64,000 nucleotides of DNA from Blastococcus sp. CT_GayMR19 (GCF_004570385.1 NZ_SPQL01000002.1:1-64000); one strand, 5' to 3'; counted from the stretch's first letter, positions 1 through 8,925 are shown. Notes: generated by a model not told the origin, from the sequence alone. Translations and numbers: made by a program.

Positions 1-1
1 C

Positions 2-196
2 CCACCGCCGACGGCGGCCGAGCCCGCGCCCGCTCCGGCCCCGCCCCCGGCGGCACCGGTGCCGCTTCCGCCGGCACCCGTCCCGCCGAGCGTTCCGTTG
101 CCGCCGGCACCGCTGCCGCCTGCGCCTCCGCCGGCACTGGTCCCCGGCGTGACCTGCGGCCTACCGCTCCAGCCCGTCTGCCCACCGCCGGCCTGA
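2..196 (+). CDS. C-terminal tail of a proline-rich protein (partial)
   Basis: An open frame enters from the left edge and ends at the TGA at 194-196. The roughly 64 visible residues are almost entirely Pro, Ala and Val, with PPAP and PLPP patterns, followed by a short tail with two cysteines (VTCGLPLQPVCPPPA). The repetitive CCG/GCA codon run is typical of a low-complexity linker or C-terminal tail of a secreted or wall-associated actinobacterial protein. No catalytic domain is visible, so no function can be assigned. The frame is chosen because it is the one that gives Pro-Ala rather than Arg/Gly-rich sequence and it ends cleanly. Confidence 0.45.
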   Translation, partial: PPPTAAEPAPAPAPPPAAPVPLPPAPVPPSVPLPPAPLPPAPPPALVPGVTCGLPLQPVCPPPA

Positions 197-228
197 TCGG
201 CGGGCGGTGTCCGAGCTCTTCGCGCGGG

Positions 229-435
229 TCAGTCCGCGGCGGCGAACCGGTTCCGCGTCACCGGCCCCACGCGGTCGGCGAGAGCACGCCGGCCGTTCCG
301 CAGACGCTGCACCGCCGCACGAACGGAGGAGGAGGTCGACTCCCCCTGCTCACGGCGCTCCGCGGCCAATCCCAGCACCGCAACCACGACCGCGAGGCCG
401 TACCAGGCCCCGAGGGCCCCCATCGTCCATGCCAT
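229..435 (-). CDS. Small single-pass membrane protein (68 aa), function unknown
   Basis: The protein starts MAWTMGALGAWYGLAVVVAV, giving one hydrophobic helix at about residues 6-24. A charged region rich in Arg, Glu and Ser follows, and it ends RFAAAD. The start at 435 is preferred over upstream alternatives because a GAGGAG Shine-Dalgarno lies about 11 nt before it. The N-terminal anchor with a basic cytoplasmic tail resembles many small uncharacterised actinobacterial membrane proteins. It lies beside another small membrane protein on the same strand (581-748). No family was recognised. Confidence 0.5.
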   Translation of the reverse strand: MAWTMGALGAWYGLAVVVAVLGLAAERREQGESTSSSVRAAVQRLRNGRRALADRVGPVTRNRFAAAD

Positions 436-580
436 GACAGTTCCGTCTCCTCGATCGACAAACGTCCTCATGGCGTTATCGGGCGTTCGTCGGCCCAGGC
501 GAGCCGAAGCCGGGCCCTTTCTCACTCGGAGGGGTGCTGATCAGCCCTGGGCCGTGGCTCAGCCCTGGGCCGCGGCCGGG

Positions 581-748
581 TCAGCCCGGGTGAACGACCA
601 CCGAGTGCGGGAACGGATCGTTGCTGTCGTCGAAGGCGCCGAGGTGCGAGAAGGCGACGAGGCCGGCCGCGGCGGCCACGGCGGCGAGGGACGCGGCGAC
701 CCTCCGGGCCCACTCCTGGGCGCGGCCCCGGCCACTCGTGTCCGTCAT
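581..748 (-). CDS. Very small membrane protein (55 aa), function unknown
   Basis: The likely start is the ATG at 748, which follows a GAGG box at about -10. The product begins MTDTSGRGRAQEWARRVAAS and has one alanine-rich membrane helix at roughly residues 17-36. A short acidic/His-containing tail (FDDSNDPFPHSVVVHPG) follows. It is upstream of and co-directional with the 68-aa membrane protein. Coding character is reasonable, but the short length keeps the call tentative. Confidence 0.4.
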   Translation of the reverse strand: MTDTSGRGRAQEWARRVAASLAAVAAAAGLVAFSHLGAFDDSNDPFPHSVVVHPG

Positions 749-901
749 GGCGGCAATCCTCGCCGCCCAGGTGACCGTCCGTGACCGTCGCCCCGGCCAT
801 GCGCCCGTTCGGGCGACGCATATCCCTCGAAGGGGCCGGGCCGGACCACCGTCCGTCACCGGACCAAGCCGTGGTCCGCCCGCGAACGGCGTCGGCGCCG
901 G

Positions 902-1633
902 TCAGGAGACGGACCCGCCCGCCCGGCCCGGCCGCTCGGTGGGTGGGCGGAGGACGGCGAACGGGTCGGTGACCTCCAGCGTCGGGGACGCGAACCGGTA
1001 GAGCATCGCCGGGCGTCCCCCGGCGCGGCCGGACGCCGTGTGCTCCCCCGTCGCCGCCAGCACACCCCGGCGCAGCAGCACCCGCTGGAGGTTCGTCGCC
1101 GTCACCTCGTAGCCCAGTGCGGCGACGTAGACCTCGCGCAGCTCCGCGATCGTGAACGTCGGCGGGGCGAGGGCGAACCCCACGTTCGTGTACGAGAGCT
1201 TCGCCCGCAGCCGGGCGAGCGCCGAGCCCACGACCGAGCCGTGGTCGAACGCGGTCACCGGCAATGCGTCCACCGGGTGCCACGTGGTGTCCTCCGGCAG
1301 GACCGGGTCCAGGTCGGACGGGATCAGCCCCAGGTAGGCCGTCGCCACCGTCCGACCCCGTGGGTCGCGGGACGGGTCGCTACGCGTCTCCAGCTGCTCG
1401 AGGTGCGCGAGCTGCCGCACCTCGACCTTCGACGCCAGCTGCCGCGCGACCGACGCGCCCAGCGTCTCGTCGGCCAGGAGCGGTCCGCCGGGCAGCGCCC
1501 ACGCGCCCGCGAACGGCTCGGCCGCGCGCCGCCAGAGCATGACGTGCAGCCGCGCCGACCGGACCTGCAGCACCACGGCGAGCGCGTGGTGGGGATAGGC
1601 CGGCCGATCCGGTGAGGACCACACAGATGTCAC
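902..1633 (-). CDS. nrtR: NrtR-type Nudix-related transcriptional regulator of NAD synthesis
   Basis: This 243-aa protein has an N-terminal Nudix-like fold (about residues 15-140, with GAWALPGGPL) and a C-terminal winged-helix part (about 150-225, FTIAELREVYVAALG). That is the architecture of NrtR regulators, which sense ADP-ribose or related metabolites and repress NAD genes. The Nudix box is degenerate: after GGPLLADETLG comes ASVARQLASKVEV, without the REL-EE-G metal-binding glutamates, so hydrolysis is unlikely. It is transcribed divergently from nadABC across a 71-bp gap holding a palindrome. The GTG start at 1633 sits 7 nt after a TAGCAT -10 box, suggesting a leaderless mRNA. The role is inferred from architecture and context. 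Confidence 0.88.
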   Translation of the reverse strand: MTSVWSSPDRPAYPHHALAVVLQVRSARLHVMLWRRAAEPFAGAWALPGGPLLADETLGASVARQLASKVEVRQLAHLEQLETRSDPSRDPRGRTVATAYLGLIPSDLDPVLPEDTTWHPVDALPVTAFDHGSVVGSALARLRAKLSYTNVGFALAPPTFTIAELREVYVAALGYEVTATNLQRVLLRRGVLAATGEHTASGRAGGRPAMLYRFASPTLEVTDPFAVLRPPTERPGRAGGSVS

Positions 1634-1640
1634 GACGGGA

Positions 1641-1650
1641 ATGCTAGGTT
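1641..1650. promoter_or_regulatory. Overlapping divergent -10 elements of nrtR and nadA
   Basis: The ten bases ATGCTAGGTT hold TAGGTT (1645-1650) reading toward nadA and, on the other strand, TAGCAT (1646-1641) reading toward nrtR. The nrtR box is 7 nt before its GTG, giving a leaderless mRNA. The nadA box predicts a start site near 1657 and a leader of about 48 nt that contains GGAGG at 1695-1699. The two promoters therefore share bases and cannot both be occupied. Motif reading only. Confidence 0.55.
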
Positions 1651-1659
1651 GCTCCCGTC

Positions 1660-1684
1660 GGTTTTCGACTGTGAGTAAGAAACC
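1660..1684. promoter_or_regulatory. Candidate NrtR operator, 25-bp imperfect palindrome
   Basis: The dyad is GGTTT-n3-ACT-GTG-AGT-n3-AAACC, centred on 1672. Eight of eleven positions match between the arms. It lies at the predicted nadA transcription start and in the -35 zone of nrtR, so one bound protein could shut both promoters. Assignment to NrtR is inferred from its place between nrtR and the NAD operon. Confidence 0.55.
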
Positions 1685-1704
1685 ACCCCCCGACGGAGGC
1701 CCCG

Positions 1705-2718
1705 GTGACCGCCATCCTCACCGCCCCGACCGCAGCCACCTGGTCCGATGAGCAGTGGGCCTCCTGGCGCGCCGACGTGCGCCGGCTCGCCGCCGAGCGG
1801 GACGCGGTGATCCTGGCGCACAACTACCAGGCCCCGGAGATCCAGGACGTCGCCGACCACGTGGGCGACTCCCTCGCGCTCTCGCGGCTCGCGGCCTCGA
1901 GCGACGCCTCCACGATCGTCTTCGCCGGCGTCCACTTCATGGCCGAGACCGCCAAGATCCTCGCGCCGGAGAAGACCGTGCTGGTCCCGGACGCGAACGC
2001 GGGCTGCTCGCTGGCCGACACGATCACGGCCGATCAGCTGCGCGCCTGGAAGGCCGAGCACCCCGGCGCGGTCGTCGTCTCCTACGTCAACACCACCGCC
2101 GAGGTGAAGGCCGAGACCGACGTCTGCTGCACGTCGTCCAACGCCGTCGAGGTCGTCGAGTCGATCCCGGCCGACCGCGAGGTGCTCTTCCTCCCCGACC
2201 AGTTCCTCGGCGCGCACGTCCAGCGCGTCACCGGGCGGCAGAACATGCGCATCTGGATGGGCGAGTGCCACGTGCACGCCGGCATCTCCCCCACCGACCT
2301 GCGGCAGAGCGTCGCGAACGCCCCCGACGCCGAGCTGCTCGTCCACCCCGAGTGCGGCTGCGCCACGAGCGCGCTCTGGATGGTCTCGGACGGCCAGCTG
2401 CCGACCGAGCGGGTCCACGTGCTGTCCACGGGCGGAATGCTGGAGGAGGCCCGGCGGACGACGGCGAAGCGGGTGCTGGTCGCGACCGAGATCGGCATGC
2501 TCCACCAGCTCCGCCAGGCCAACCCGGTCACGGACTTCCAGCCGGTCAACGCCCGCGCGGCCTGCCCCTACATGAAGATGTCGACGCCGGAGAAGCTGCT
2601 GCGCGCCCTGCGCGAGGGCCGCGACGAGGTCACCGTCGACCCCGACATCGCCGCCCGGGCCCGCTCCGCCGTCGAGGCGATGATCGCCCTCGGCACGCCG
2701 TCCCCGGTCGCGGAATGA
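1705..2718 (+). CDS. nadA: Quinolinate synthase A
   Basis: NadA condenses iminoaspartate with dihydroxyacetone phosphate to quinolinate in the cytoplasm, using a [4Fe-4S] cluster. The 337-aa product has the family hallmarks: [20 protein letters not shown] near the N-terminus, and three cluster-cysteine regions [20 protein letters not shown] and [10 protein letters not shown]. Length is normal for the family. The GTG start at 1705 follows GGAGG at 1695-1699. It is the first gene of nadA-nadB-nadC, and its stop overlaps the nadB start (ATGA). Confidence 0.97.
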   Translation: MTAILTAPTAATWSDEQWASWRADVRRLAAERDAVILAHNYQAPEIQDVADHVGDSLALSRLAASSDASTIVFAGVHFMAETAKILAPEKTVLVPDANAGCSLADTITADQLRAWKAEHPGAVVVSYVNTTAEVKAETDVCCTSSNAVEVVESIPADREVLFLPDQFLGAHVQRVTGRQNMRIWMGECHVHAGISPTDLRQSVANAPDAELLVHPECGCATSALWMVSDGQLPTERVHVLSTGGMLEEARRTTAKRVLVATEIGMLHQLRQANPVTDFQPVNARAACPYMKMSTPEKLLRALREGRDEVTVDPDIAARARSAVEAMIALGTPSPVAE

Positions 2719-4388
2719 GGCTGCTCCCGGTGCGGCGCACCGCCGTCGTCTGCACCGCGCTGCCACTGCCCCCCGCCGCCCGGCGCCGCACGACCGACGT
2801 CGTGGTCGTCGGCAGCGGCGCCGCCGGTCTGATGACCGCCGTCGCGCTGGCCGACGCCGGACGCGCCGTCACCCTGGTCACCAAGGGGGCGCTCGGTGAC
2901 GGCAGCACCGCGTGGGCCCAGGGCGGCCTCGCCGCGGTCCTCGGGCCCGACGACGACGCCGACCTGCACGTCGAGGACACCCTGGTCGCCGGTGCGGGCC
3001 TCTGCGACGAGGACGCCGTCCGCACCCTGGTCGCGGAGGCGCCCGCCGCCATCGCCGAGCTGCGAGCGCTCGGCGCCCGCCTCGACCTGGCGACGGACGG
3101 ACGCCCGGCGCTGACCCGGGAGGGCGGGCACAGCCGCGACCGGATCGTGCACGCCGGCGGCGATGCCAGCGGTGCCGAGGTCACCCGCACGCTGACCGGC
3201 GCACTCCGGGCCCGCGGCATCGACGTGCTCGAGCACACCGCCGCCCTCGACGCCCTGCGCAGCGCCGACGGCCGGGTCGTCGGTCTCCGGGTCGCCCGCA
3301 TCGACGACGGCGCGCTGGTCGACCACACCGAGCTCCGCGCGCGGGCCGTCGTCCTCGCCACCGGCGGGTACGGGCAGGTCTACGCGGCCGCCTCCGCCCC
3401 CGCGGGCACCACCGGCGACGGCCTCGCTTTGGCGCTGCGCGCCGGCGCCGAGGTCTCCGACGTCGAGATGGTGCAGTTCCACCCGACGGTGCTCTGGACG
3501 GGGCCGGGCGCCGAGGGGCAGCAGACGCTGGTCTCCGAGGCCGTGCGCGGCGAGGGTGCCGTGCTGGTCGACGGGTCGGGACGCCGGATCATGGTCGGCG
3601 CCCACCCGCTGGCCGACCTCGCCCCGCGCGACGTCGTGTCCGCCACGATCGCCACCCACCTCGCGGCGACCGGCGAGCAGCACGTCTGGCTCGACGCGAC
3701 CGCGCTCGGGGCCGAATTCCTCGCCCGCCGCTTCCCCGGCATCCTCCGCGCCTGCCGCGAGGCCGGATTCGACCTCACCCGCGAGCCCGTGCCGGTCGCC
3801 CCGGCCGCGCACTACACGTGCGGCGGCGTGCTGGCCGACCTCGACGGGCGGACGAGCGTGACCGGTCTCTACGCCGTCGGCGAGGTCGCGTGCACCGGCG
3901 TCCACGGCGCCAACCGGCTGGCCTCCAACTCGATTCCGGAGGGGCTGGTCGCGGCCCGGCGGTGCGCGGAGCTGCTCGCGGACGAGCTGCCCACCGGCGG
4001 GGAACACGTCGACGGCAGAGCTTCGACCGGGGCGATCGACGCCACCGCCCGGCCGGCCGTCACCGCCGCCATGACCCGGTTCGCCGGCGTCCTGCGCGAC
4101 GGGGAAGGCCTTCGCCGGCTGACCGGCGTGCTGGCCGGCGTCCCCCGGCTGGCCCGGCGCCGCCCCCTGGACGTGGCCGCGCTCGAGGCGACCGCGCTGC
4201 ACACCGTCGCGACCCTGGTGAGCACCGGGGCCCTGGCCCGGACGGAGAGCCGGGGCGCGCACCGGCGGTCCGACGCACCCGGGACCCGACCCGAGTGGCA
4301 GGTCCGTCTCGTGCACCGGCTCGACGACGACGGCCGGCTGCACACGCGCACCGAGCCGATCCGCGTGCCTGCCCGGGTCGTGGCATGA
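2715..4388 (+). CDS. nadB: L-aspartate oxidase
   Basis: NadB oxidises L-aspartate to iminoaspartate with FAD, supplying NadA. The 557-aa protein carries the dinucleotide-binding motif [11 protein letters not shown] at about residues 29-39, then [12 protein letters not shown], the fumarate-reductase-like region [17 protein letters not shown], and the FAD C-terminal motif [16 protein letters not shown]. The start is the ATG at 2715 that overlaps the nadA stop, indicating translational coupling. The first 25 residues are an extension before the flavin domain. Its stop overlaps the nadC start in the same way. Confidence 0.96.
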   Translation: MRLLPVRRTAVVCTALPLPPAARRRTTDVVVVGSGAAGLMTAVALADAGRAVTLVTKGALGDGSTAWAQGGLAAVLGPDDDADLHVEDTLVAGAGLCDEDAVRTLVAEAPAAIAELRALGARLDLATDGRPALTREGGHSRDRIVHAGGDASGAEVTRTLTGALRARGIDVLEHTAALDALRSADGRVVGLRVARIDDGALVDHTELRARAVVLATGGYGQVYAAASAPAGTTGDGLALALRAGAEVSDVEMVQFHPTVLWTGPGAEGQQTLVSEAVRGEGAVLVDGSGRRIMVGAHPLADLAPRDVVSATIATHLAATGEQHVWLDATALGAEFLARRFPGILRACREAGFDLTREPVPVAPAAHYTCGGVLADLDGRTSVTGLYAVGEVACTGVHGANRLASNSIPEGLVAARRCAELLADELPTGGEHVDGRASTGAIDATARPAVTAAMTRFAGVLRDGEGLRRLTGVLAGVPRLARRRPLDVAALEATALHTVATLVSTGALARTESRGAHRRSDAPGTRPEWQVRLVHRLDDDGRLHTRTEPIRVPARVVA

Positions 4389-5269
4389 CACTGCGCCGCG
4401 AGATCGCCGCCGCCCTCACGTCGGCCGGGCTCGACCCGGCCGAGGTCGAGGCGGTCATCCGCCGAGCGCTGGAGGAGGACCTCGCCTACGGCCCCGACGT
4501 CACCACCGAGGCGACGGTTCCCCATAACGCACGGGCCACCGGGGTCGTCGTCCCGCGGTCGGCCGGTGTGCTCGCCGGGGTGCCGGTCGCCGCGGCCGTC
4601 TTCGACCTCATCGGGGGCCCGGCCGTGGACGTCGTCCTGCACGCGACGGACGGGACGCCGGCCGAGCCGGGGCGTGCCGTCCTCACCGTCAGCGGCCCCA
4701 CCCGGGCGCTGCTGACCGCCGAGCGAACCGCGCTGAACCTGGTGAGCCACCTGTCCGGCGTGGCGACGATCACCGGCCGCTGGGTGGACGCCGTCGCCGG
4801 CACCGGCGCGGCCATCCGGGACACCCGCAAGACCACCCCCGGGCTGCGCGCGCTGGAGAAGTACGCCGTCCGCTGCGGCGGCGGGGTCAACCACCGGATG
4901 GGCCTCGGCGACGCCGCGCTGATCAAGGACAACCACGTGGCCGCCGCGGGCGGTCTCACGGCGGCGGTCGAGGCGGTAAGGGCGACCGCGCCGGACGTCC
5001 ACCTGGAGGTCGAGTGCGACACGCTCGACCAGGTCAAGGAGGCGCTCGCGGCCGGGGTGGAGCTCGTGCTGCTCGACAACTTCGGGCTGGGTCAGACCCG
5101 CGAAGCCGTGGCGATGGTCCGCGGCACCGGCGTCCGGCTGGAGGCCAGTGGCGGGCTCGACCTGGCCCGGGCGGCCGCGGTGGCCGCCACGGGAGTCGAC
5201 TACCTGGCCGTCGGCGCGCTCACCCACAGCGCCCCGGTGCTCGATCTCGGCTTCGACCTACGCGGCTGA
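4385..5269 (+). CDS. nadC: Nicotinate-nucleotide pyrophosphorylase (quinolinate phosphoribosyltransferase)
   Basis: NadC converts quinolinate and PRPP to nicotinate mononucleotide, CO2 and pyrophosphate, completing the de novo branch. The 294-aa protein has the substrate-binding RDTRKTTPGLR motif, YAVRCGGGVNHR, the KDNHV motif, the HLEVECDT strand and LLDNF. The ATG at 4385 overlaps the nadB stop by four bases. Length and motif order match the family. It is the last gene of the operon; a possible tiny gene on the opposite strand overlaps its last codons. Confidence 0.97.
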   Translation: MTLRREIAAALTSAGLDPAEVEAVIRRALEEDLAYGPDVTTEATVPHNARATGVVVPRSAGVLAGVPVAAAVFDLIGGPAVDVVLHATDGTPAEPGRAVLTVSGPTRALLTAERTALNLVSHLSGVATITGRWVDAVAGTGAAIRDTRKTTPGLRALEKYAVRCGGGVNHRMGLGDAALIKDNHVAAAGGLTAAVEAVRATAPDVHLEVECDTLDQVKEALAAGVELVLLDNFGLGQTREAVAMVRGTGVRLEASGGLDLARAAAVAATGVDYLAVGALTHSAPVLDLGFDLRG

Positions 5270-5377
5270 GTCGTCCCGCGGCGGCGCCGGATGCGCGTCG
5301 AGGAAGCGCTGCGCCCGCTGCGTCTCCCGTCGGGACTGCGCCTCCACCCAGCGGTCCTCGTCGGTCTCGGTCGCCAC
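5258..5377 (-). CDS. Possible 39-aa acidic/basic small protein, unknown
   Basis: A short frame starting with GTG at 5377 gives VATETDEDRWVEAQSRRETQ and continues RAQRFLDAHPAPPRDDSAA, stopping 12 bases inside the end of nadC. The amino-acid composition (charged helix, then a Pro/Asp tail) and strong third-position GC favour coding. The ribosome-binding site is weak and the frame could extend upstream. The remaining intergenic bases 5378-5603 show no other convincing gene. Confidence 0.3.
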   Translation of the reverse strand: MATETDEDRWVEAQSRRETQRAQRFLDAHPAPPRDDSAA

Positions 5378-5615
5378 GCCTGCAGCCTGTCCGACCACCG
5401 CGGCCGCGGCCGACCCGCGACGACCCGTTCCGCGTCGGGTGACGGTCGGCGAAGGCACCGCGCACCGCTGTGACGCCCCGCGGGCCCGCTCTCGTCGGCG
5501 CTCCGCGCACCGCGAACCGCGGACTTCCCGCGTGCAGGGGGGCGCAGGACAATGCGTCGTCCAGCCCAGCGCGGCCGGCACATCCGCACGCCGGCCCTGT
5601 CCCAAGGAGCCAGGC

Positions 5616-5867
5616 ATGGCCCTCTTCATGGACGTGCACAACAAGGTGGACGGCCTCACCGCCGAGGCCGTCGCGGGGGCGCACCAGCGGGACCTCGAGG
5701 TGCAGGCCAAGCACGGCGTCGAGTACCAGCGCTACTGGTTCGACGAGGCCTCGGGCAAGGTGTTCTGCCTGGTCGAGGCGCCCGACGCCGAGGCCGCGGC
5801 GACGGTCCACCGCGAAGCGCACGGCCTGCTGGCCGACGAGATCATCCCCGTTCGCGAAGGAAGCTGA
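5616..5867 (+). CDS. DUF4242 / SCO4226-type small nickel-binding-like protein
   Basis: This 83-aa protein (MALFMDVHNKVDGLTAEAVA, then HQRDLEVQAKHGVEYQRYWF and GKVFCLVEAPDAEAA) matches the ferredoxin-like DUF4242 family. The Streptomyces member SCO4226 of that family binds nickel. Candidate ligands His8, His24 and His34 are present, with Tyr37 and Tyr40 nearby. An AAGGAG box at 5604-5609 precedes the ATG. It appears to be a single-gene unit. Its physiological role is unknown; stress or metal handling is inference. Confidence 0.75.
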   Translation: MALFMDVHNKVDGLTAEAVAGAHQRDLEVQAKHGVEYQRYWFDEASGKVFCLVEAPDAEAAATVHREAHGLLADEIIPVREGS

Positions 5868-6049
5868 CCGCCCGCGCATTCCCCCGATCAACGCCCGTCC
5901 AGCGCCCCCTCGGCGACCCGGAGAGATCTCCGAGCGGGCGGTGATCCCGGTGGGCGCCGTCCCCACTTGTTGCCAAAGTTCGGGCGACGCTCCCGTAGCC
6001 GCGAGGTACGAGAGACCCCTGTGACGGGAGCTGCGCTTTCTCACGTCGA

Positions 6050-8068
6050 GTGACGGCGCGAACACGACTCTCCGTCGGCAGGTTCCGTCACTTCTCGCTT
6101 CGAGTGAGTGACTCTGTGGTCGTGAGCCTTCCCGCGCCCGAGATGCCCCGGCCCCCCGCGGGCACCCCCGGAGCCGCCCGGCAGCGACTGCGGGCCATCG
6201 ACACCCTGCTCGCCGACCGCGGCCAGCTCTTCCAGGCCCTGTTCCTCTCCGCCCCCATCCCGAAGGCGCTCGTCGACCTCGACGGCCACATCCTCGTGGC
6301 GAACCCGATGCTGTGCGCCCTCGCGGGACGCACTGCCGAGGAGCTCGCCGGGCGGCACCTGGACCTGCTGGACCACCCCGACAACCCGGTCGTCGGCGAC
6401 CTCGGCCTGGACGCCGCGCCGGGCGAGCCGCAGCTGGACCCGCACCTGCTCAACGACGGGGAGCGCCGGCTGCGGCGCTCCGACGGCAGCGAGCTCTGGG
6501 TGGTCCAGTCCCACGAGGTCGTCCGGCACAACACCGGCGCCCCGCAGTTCGTCGTCCTCTCGCTCGTGGACGTCACCGACCGCCGCCGCGCGGAGGAGGA
6601 CCTGGTCCGCCGCGCGTTCGTCGACCCGCTCACCGGCCTGCCCAACGCCCGCGCCCTCACCGACCGGCTGCGGCACGCGGTCGCGCTGTCCCGGCGCCGC
6701 GGGCTGCAGGTGGGCCTGGTGCACCTCAACATCGACCGCTTCAAGGCGGTCAACGACACCCTCGGCCACGAGGCCGGCGACCTGCTGCTCTGCCAGGTGG
6801 CCGACCGGCTCCGGTGGAGCACCCGCGTCGAGGACACCGCGGTGCGCCTCGGCGCGGACGAGTTCCTCGTGGTCGCCGAGGACGTCGAGGACCTGGACGG
6901 CCTGCGCGCGCTCGCCGACCGCCTGCTCGGCGTGCTCGACGAGCCGTTCGTCGTCAACGAGCGCGAGATCAGCCTGTCGGCCAGCGTGGGGCTCACCCTC
7001 GGCGCGGACATGACCCCCGACGACCTGCTGCGCCAGGCCCAGAGCGCGCTGACCAAGGCCAAGTCCGAGGGCAGCCGCGCCCGCGTCGAGGTCTACGAGG
7101 CCGCGCTCACCCACGGCGAGATCGACGCGCTCCAGCTGGAGACCGACCTGCGCCACGCGCTCGACAACGAGGAGCTGCGGCTCTTCTACCAGCCGATCGT
7201 GCACCTGGCCGACGAGACGCTGCTGGGCTACGAGGCGCTGATCCGCTGGGAGCACCCGACCCGAGGGCTCCTCCCCCCGGCGGCCTTCCTGTCCGCCGCC
7301 GAGGACAACCGGCTGACCGCCAAGCTCGGCGCCTGGGTGCTCCGGCGGGCCTGCAACGACGCCGCCTCCTGGCCGCCGGACCTCCGCGTGCACGTCAACA
7401 TCTCCGCCCGCCACCTCGCCGAGGAGGGCTTCAGCGAGCTCGTCGCCGCGGCGCTGGCGGAGTCCGGCCTGGCCCCCGAGCGGCTCGAGCTCGAGATCAC
7501 CGAGTCGACGGCGCTGTTCGCGGCGGAGGCCACCCTGCACTCGGTCGCCGTCGTCACCGATCAGGGCGTCACGCTCGCCCTGGACGACTTCGGCACGGGC
7601 TACTCGGCGATCACCGCACTGCACCGGCTGCCCATCCACACCGTCAAGATCGACCGCTCCTTCGTCGCCGACGTGGTGACCGAGCCGGCCACGGCCGCCC
7701 TCGTCCAAGGGCTGCTCCAGCTCGGGCGGGGCATGGGGCTGCAGGTCATCGCCGAGGGCATCGAGGACCTCGACCAGGCCGCCTGGCTGCTCGACCACGG
7801 GTGCGCCATGGCGCAGGGCTACGCGTTCGGCCGGCCGGCGCCGCTGCCCAGCCCCACCGAGGTGCTGCTCGGCGAGCTCATCGACGCCCCGGCCGAGATC
7901 GTCGCCGGCGAGCTCATGCCCGAGCCGCTGCCGCCGATGACGCGACCGGCCCCGCGCGGGATCGACCCGGCCGCGGCCTTCCACCACGACTTCGGCGTCG
8001 ACGAGACCGGTGAGTTCGTGACGCGCCGGGACCTGTTCGAGGACCTGGTCGACCCCGAGGACGACTGA
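6050..8068 (+). CDS. PAS-GGDEF-EAL cyclic-di-GMP protein, probable phosphodiesterase
   Basis: The soluble 672-aa protein has a PAS domain at about residues 57-180 (ALFLSAPIPKALVDLDGHIL), a GGDEF domain beginning DPLTGLPNARAL at about 192, and an EAL domain from about 365. The GGDEF signature is degraded to GADEF (268-272), so cyclase activity is doubtful. The EAL side keeps YEALIRW (395-397), DDFGTGYSAIT and KIDRSF, consistent with c-di-GMP hydrolysis. The start is uncertain: GTGs at 6050, 6104 and 6122 are all possible and none has a strong Shine-Dalgarno. A hairpin lies over the early candidates. Confidence 0.9.
   Translation: MTARTRLSVGRFRHFSLRVSDSVVVSLPAPEMPRPPAGTPGAARQRLRAIDTLLADRGQLFQALFLSAPIPKALVDLDGHILVANPMLCALAGRTAEELAGRHLDLLDHPDNPVVGDLGLDAAPGEPQLDPHLLNDGERRLRRSDGSELWVVQSHEVVRHNTGAPQFVVLSLVDVTDRRRAEEDLVRRAFVDPLTGLPNARALTDRLRHAVALSRRRGLQVGLVHLNIDRFKAVNDTLGHEAGDLLLCQVADRLRWSTRVEDTAVRLGADEFLVVAEDVEDLDGLRALADRLLGVLDEPFVVNEREISLSASVGLTLGADMTPDDLLRQAQSALTKAKSEGSRARVEVYEAALTHGEIDALQLETDLRHALDNEELRLFYQPIVHLADETLLGYEALIRWEHPTRGLLPPAAFLSAAEDNRLTAKLGAWVLRRACNDAASWPPDLRVHVNISARHLAEEGFSELVAAALAESGLAPERLELEITESTALFAAEATLHSVAVVTDQGVTLALDDFGTGYSAITALHRLPIHTVKIDRSFVADVVTEPATAALVQGLLQLGRGMGLQVIAEGIEDLDQAAWLLDHGCAMAQGYAFGRPAPLPSPTEVLLGELIDAPAEIVAGELMPEPLPPMTRPAPRGIDPAAAFHHDFGVDETGEFVTRRDLFEDLVDPEDD
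6087..6112 (+). promoter_or_regulatory. Hairpin at the possible start region of the PAS-GGDEF-EAL gene
   Basis: GTCACT pairs with AGTGAC, and an inner CTCG pairs with CGAG around a 3-nt loop. If translation starts at 6104 or 6122, this stem would cover the ribosome entry zone. If it starts at 6050, the hairpin lies inside the coding region. Function is unproven. Confidence 0.3.
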
Positions 8069-8127
8069 CCCGGACGGCCGACGGGCTGCGTGAGGGAGCA
8101 CACAGGGCGTCGGACCTGCGAAGACGC

Positions 8128-8133
8128 AACGAT
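8128..8133 (+). promoter_or_regulatory. Leaderless-type -10 element (AACGAT)
   Basis: AACGAT ends 6 nt before the ATG at 8140, and no Shine-Dalgarno lies between. This fits the NANNNT-N6-start pattern seen at other genes of this window. The hexamer is a weaker match to the consensus than the TAG-type boxes. Confidence 0.35.
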
Positions 8134-8139
8134 GCAGCC

Positions 8140-8925
8140 ATGCGCATCGACGTCGCCGCCACGCTCACCGTCTCCTCCCCCGCCCCGGCGACGGCGCTCC
8201 TCCAGGTCGCCGTCGCCGCCCCGGTGTCCGAGCAGCTGACGGTCCTCTCCGGCGCCACTTCCGTGGAGCCGGAGGAGCTCGAGGTGGACGGCGCCCGGGT
8301 GCACCGCCTCGAGCTGCGCGAGGGGCAGACCACCATCACCTACTCCGCCGCGGCGGAGACCGGCGGAGGCCCGCGCCCGGTGACGCCGGCCGAGTGGGCC
8401 GCGGCGCTGCGTCCCAGCCGCTACTGCCCGTCGGACCAGCTCGAAGGGTTCGCCACCACCGAGTTCGACCGCTCCCTGCCGCGGGCCGAGCTCGTGCCCG
8501 CCGTCGCCGAGTGGGTGAACCGGCGCCTGGTCTACACCTCCGGCGCCAGCCGGCCGGTGGACACCGCCGTCGACACGCTCCTGGCGGGCCAGGGCGTGTG
8601 CCGCGACTACGCGCACCTCACGATCACGCTGCTCCGGGCGCTGGAGATCCCCGCGCGGCTGGTGGCCGTCTACGCGCCGGGGCTGTCCCCGATGGACTTC
8701 CACGCGGTGGTCGAGGCCGACATCGACGGCACCTGGTGCGTGGTCGACGCCACCCGGCTGGCGCCGACCAGCTCGCTGGTGCGGATCTGCGCCGGCCGGG
8801 ACGCCGCCGACACCGCGTTCCTGTCGCTGTTCGGCGGTCAGGCGCGGTTCGAGTCGATGACCGTCACGGCGACGACGGCGGGCCTGCTGCCACCCCCGGA
8901 CGACGCGCCGTTCCCACTGCCTTGA
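8140..8925 (+). CDS. Transglutaminase-like cysteine protease-fold protein
   Basis: The 261-aa protein has an N-terminal beta-rich region (about 1-90) and a transglutaminase-like core with the full triad visible: Cys154 in GVCRDYAHL, His188 in MDFHAVVEAD and Asp203 in VVDATRL. Such bacterial proteins act as peptidases or amidohydrolases rather than true cross-linkers; the substrate here is unknown. There is no signal peptide, so it is probably cytoplasmic. Its 3' end overlaps the convergent flavoprotein gene by about 60 bp. Confidence 0.88.
   Translation: MRIDVAATLTVSSPAPATALLQVAVAAPVSEQLTVLSGATSVEPEELEVDGARVHRLELREGQTTITYSAAAETGGGPRPVTPAEWAAALRPSRYCPSDQLEGFATTEFDRSLPRAELVPAVAEWVNRRLVYTSGASRPVDTAVDTLLAGQGVCRDYAHLTITLLRALEIPARLVAVYAPGLSPMDFHAVVEADIDGTWCVVDATRLAPTSSLVRICAGRDAADTAFLSLFGGQARFESMTVTATTAGLLPPPDDAPFPLP

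Noticed and set aside
1-160. CCG/GCA-rich repetition at the left edge as a CRISPR or regulatory repeat
   Set aside because: It reads in frame as a Pro/Ala-rich protein tail ending in a stop; there are no regular direct repeats with unique spacers.
6041-8101. A 686-codon frame antisense to the PAS-GGDEF-EAL gene
   Set aside because: Composition is shadow-like and no motif is present, while the opposite strand encodes clear GGDEF/EAL signatures.
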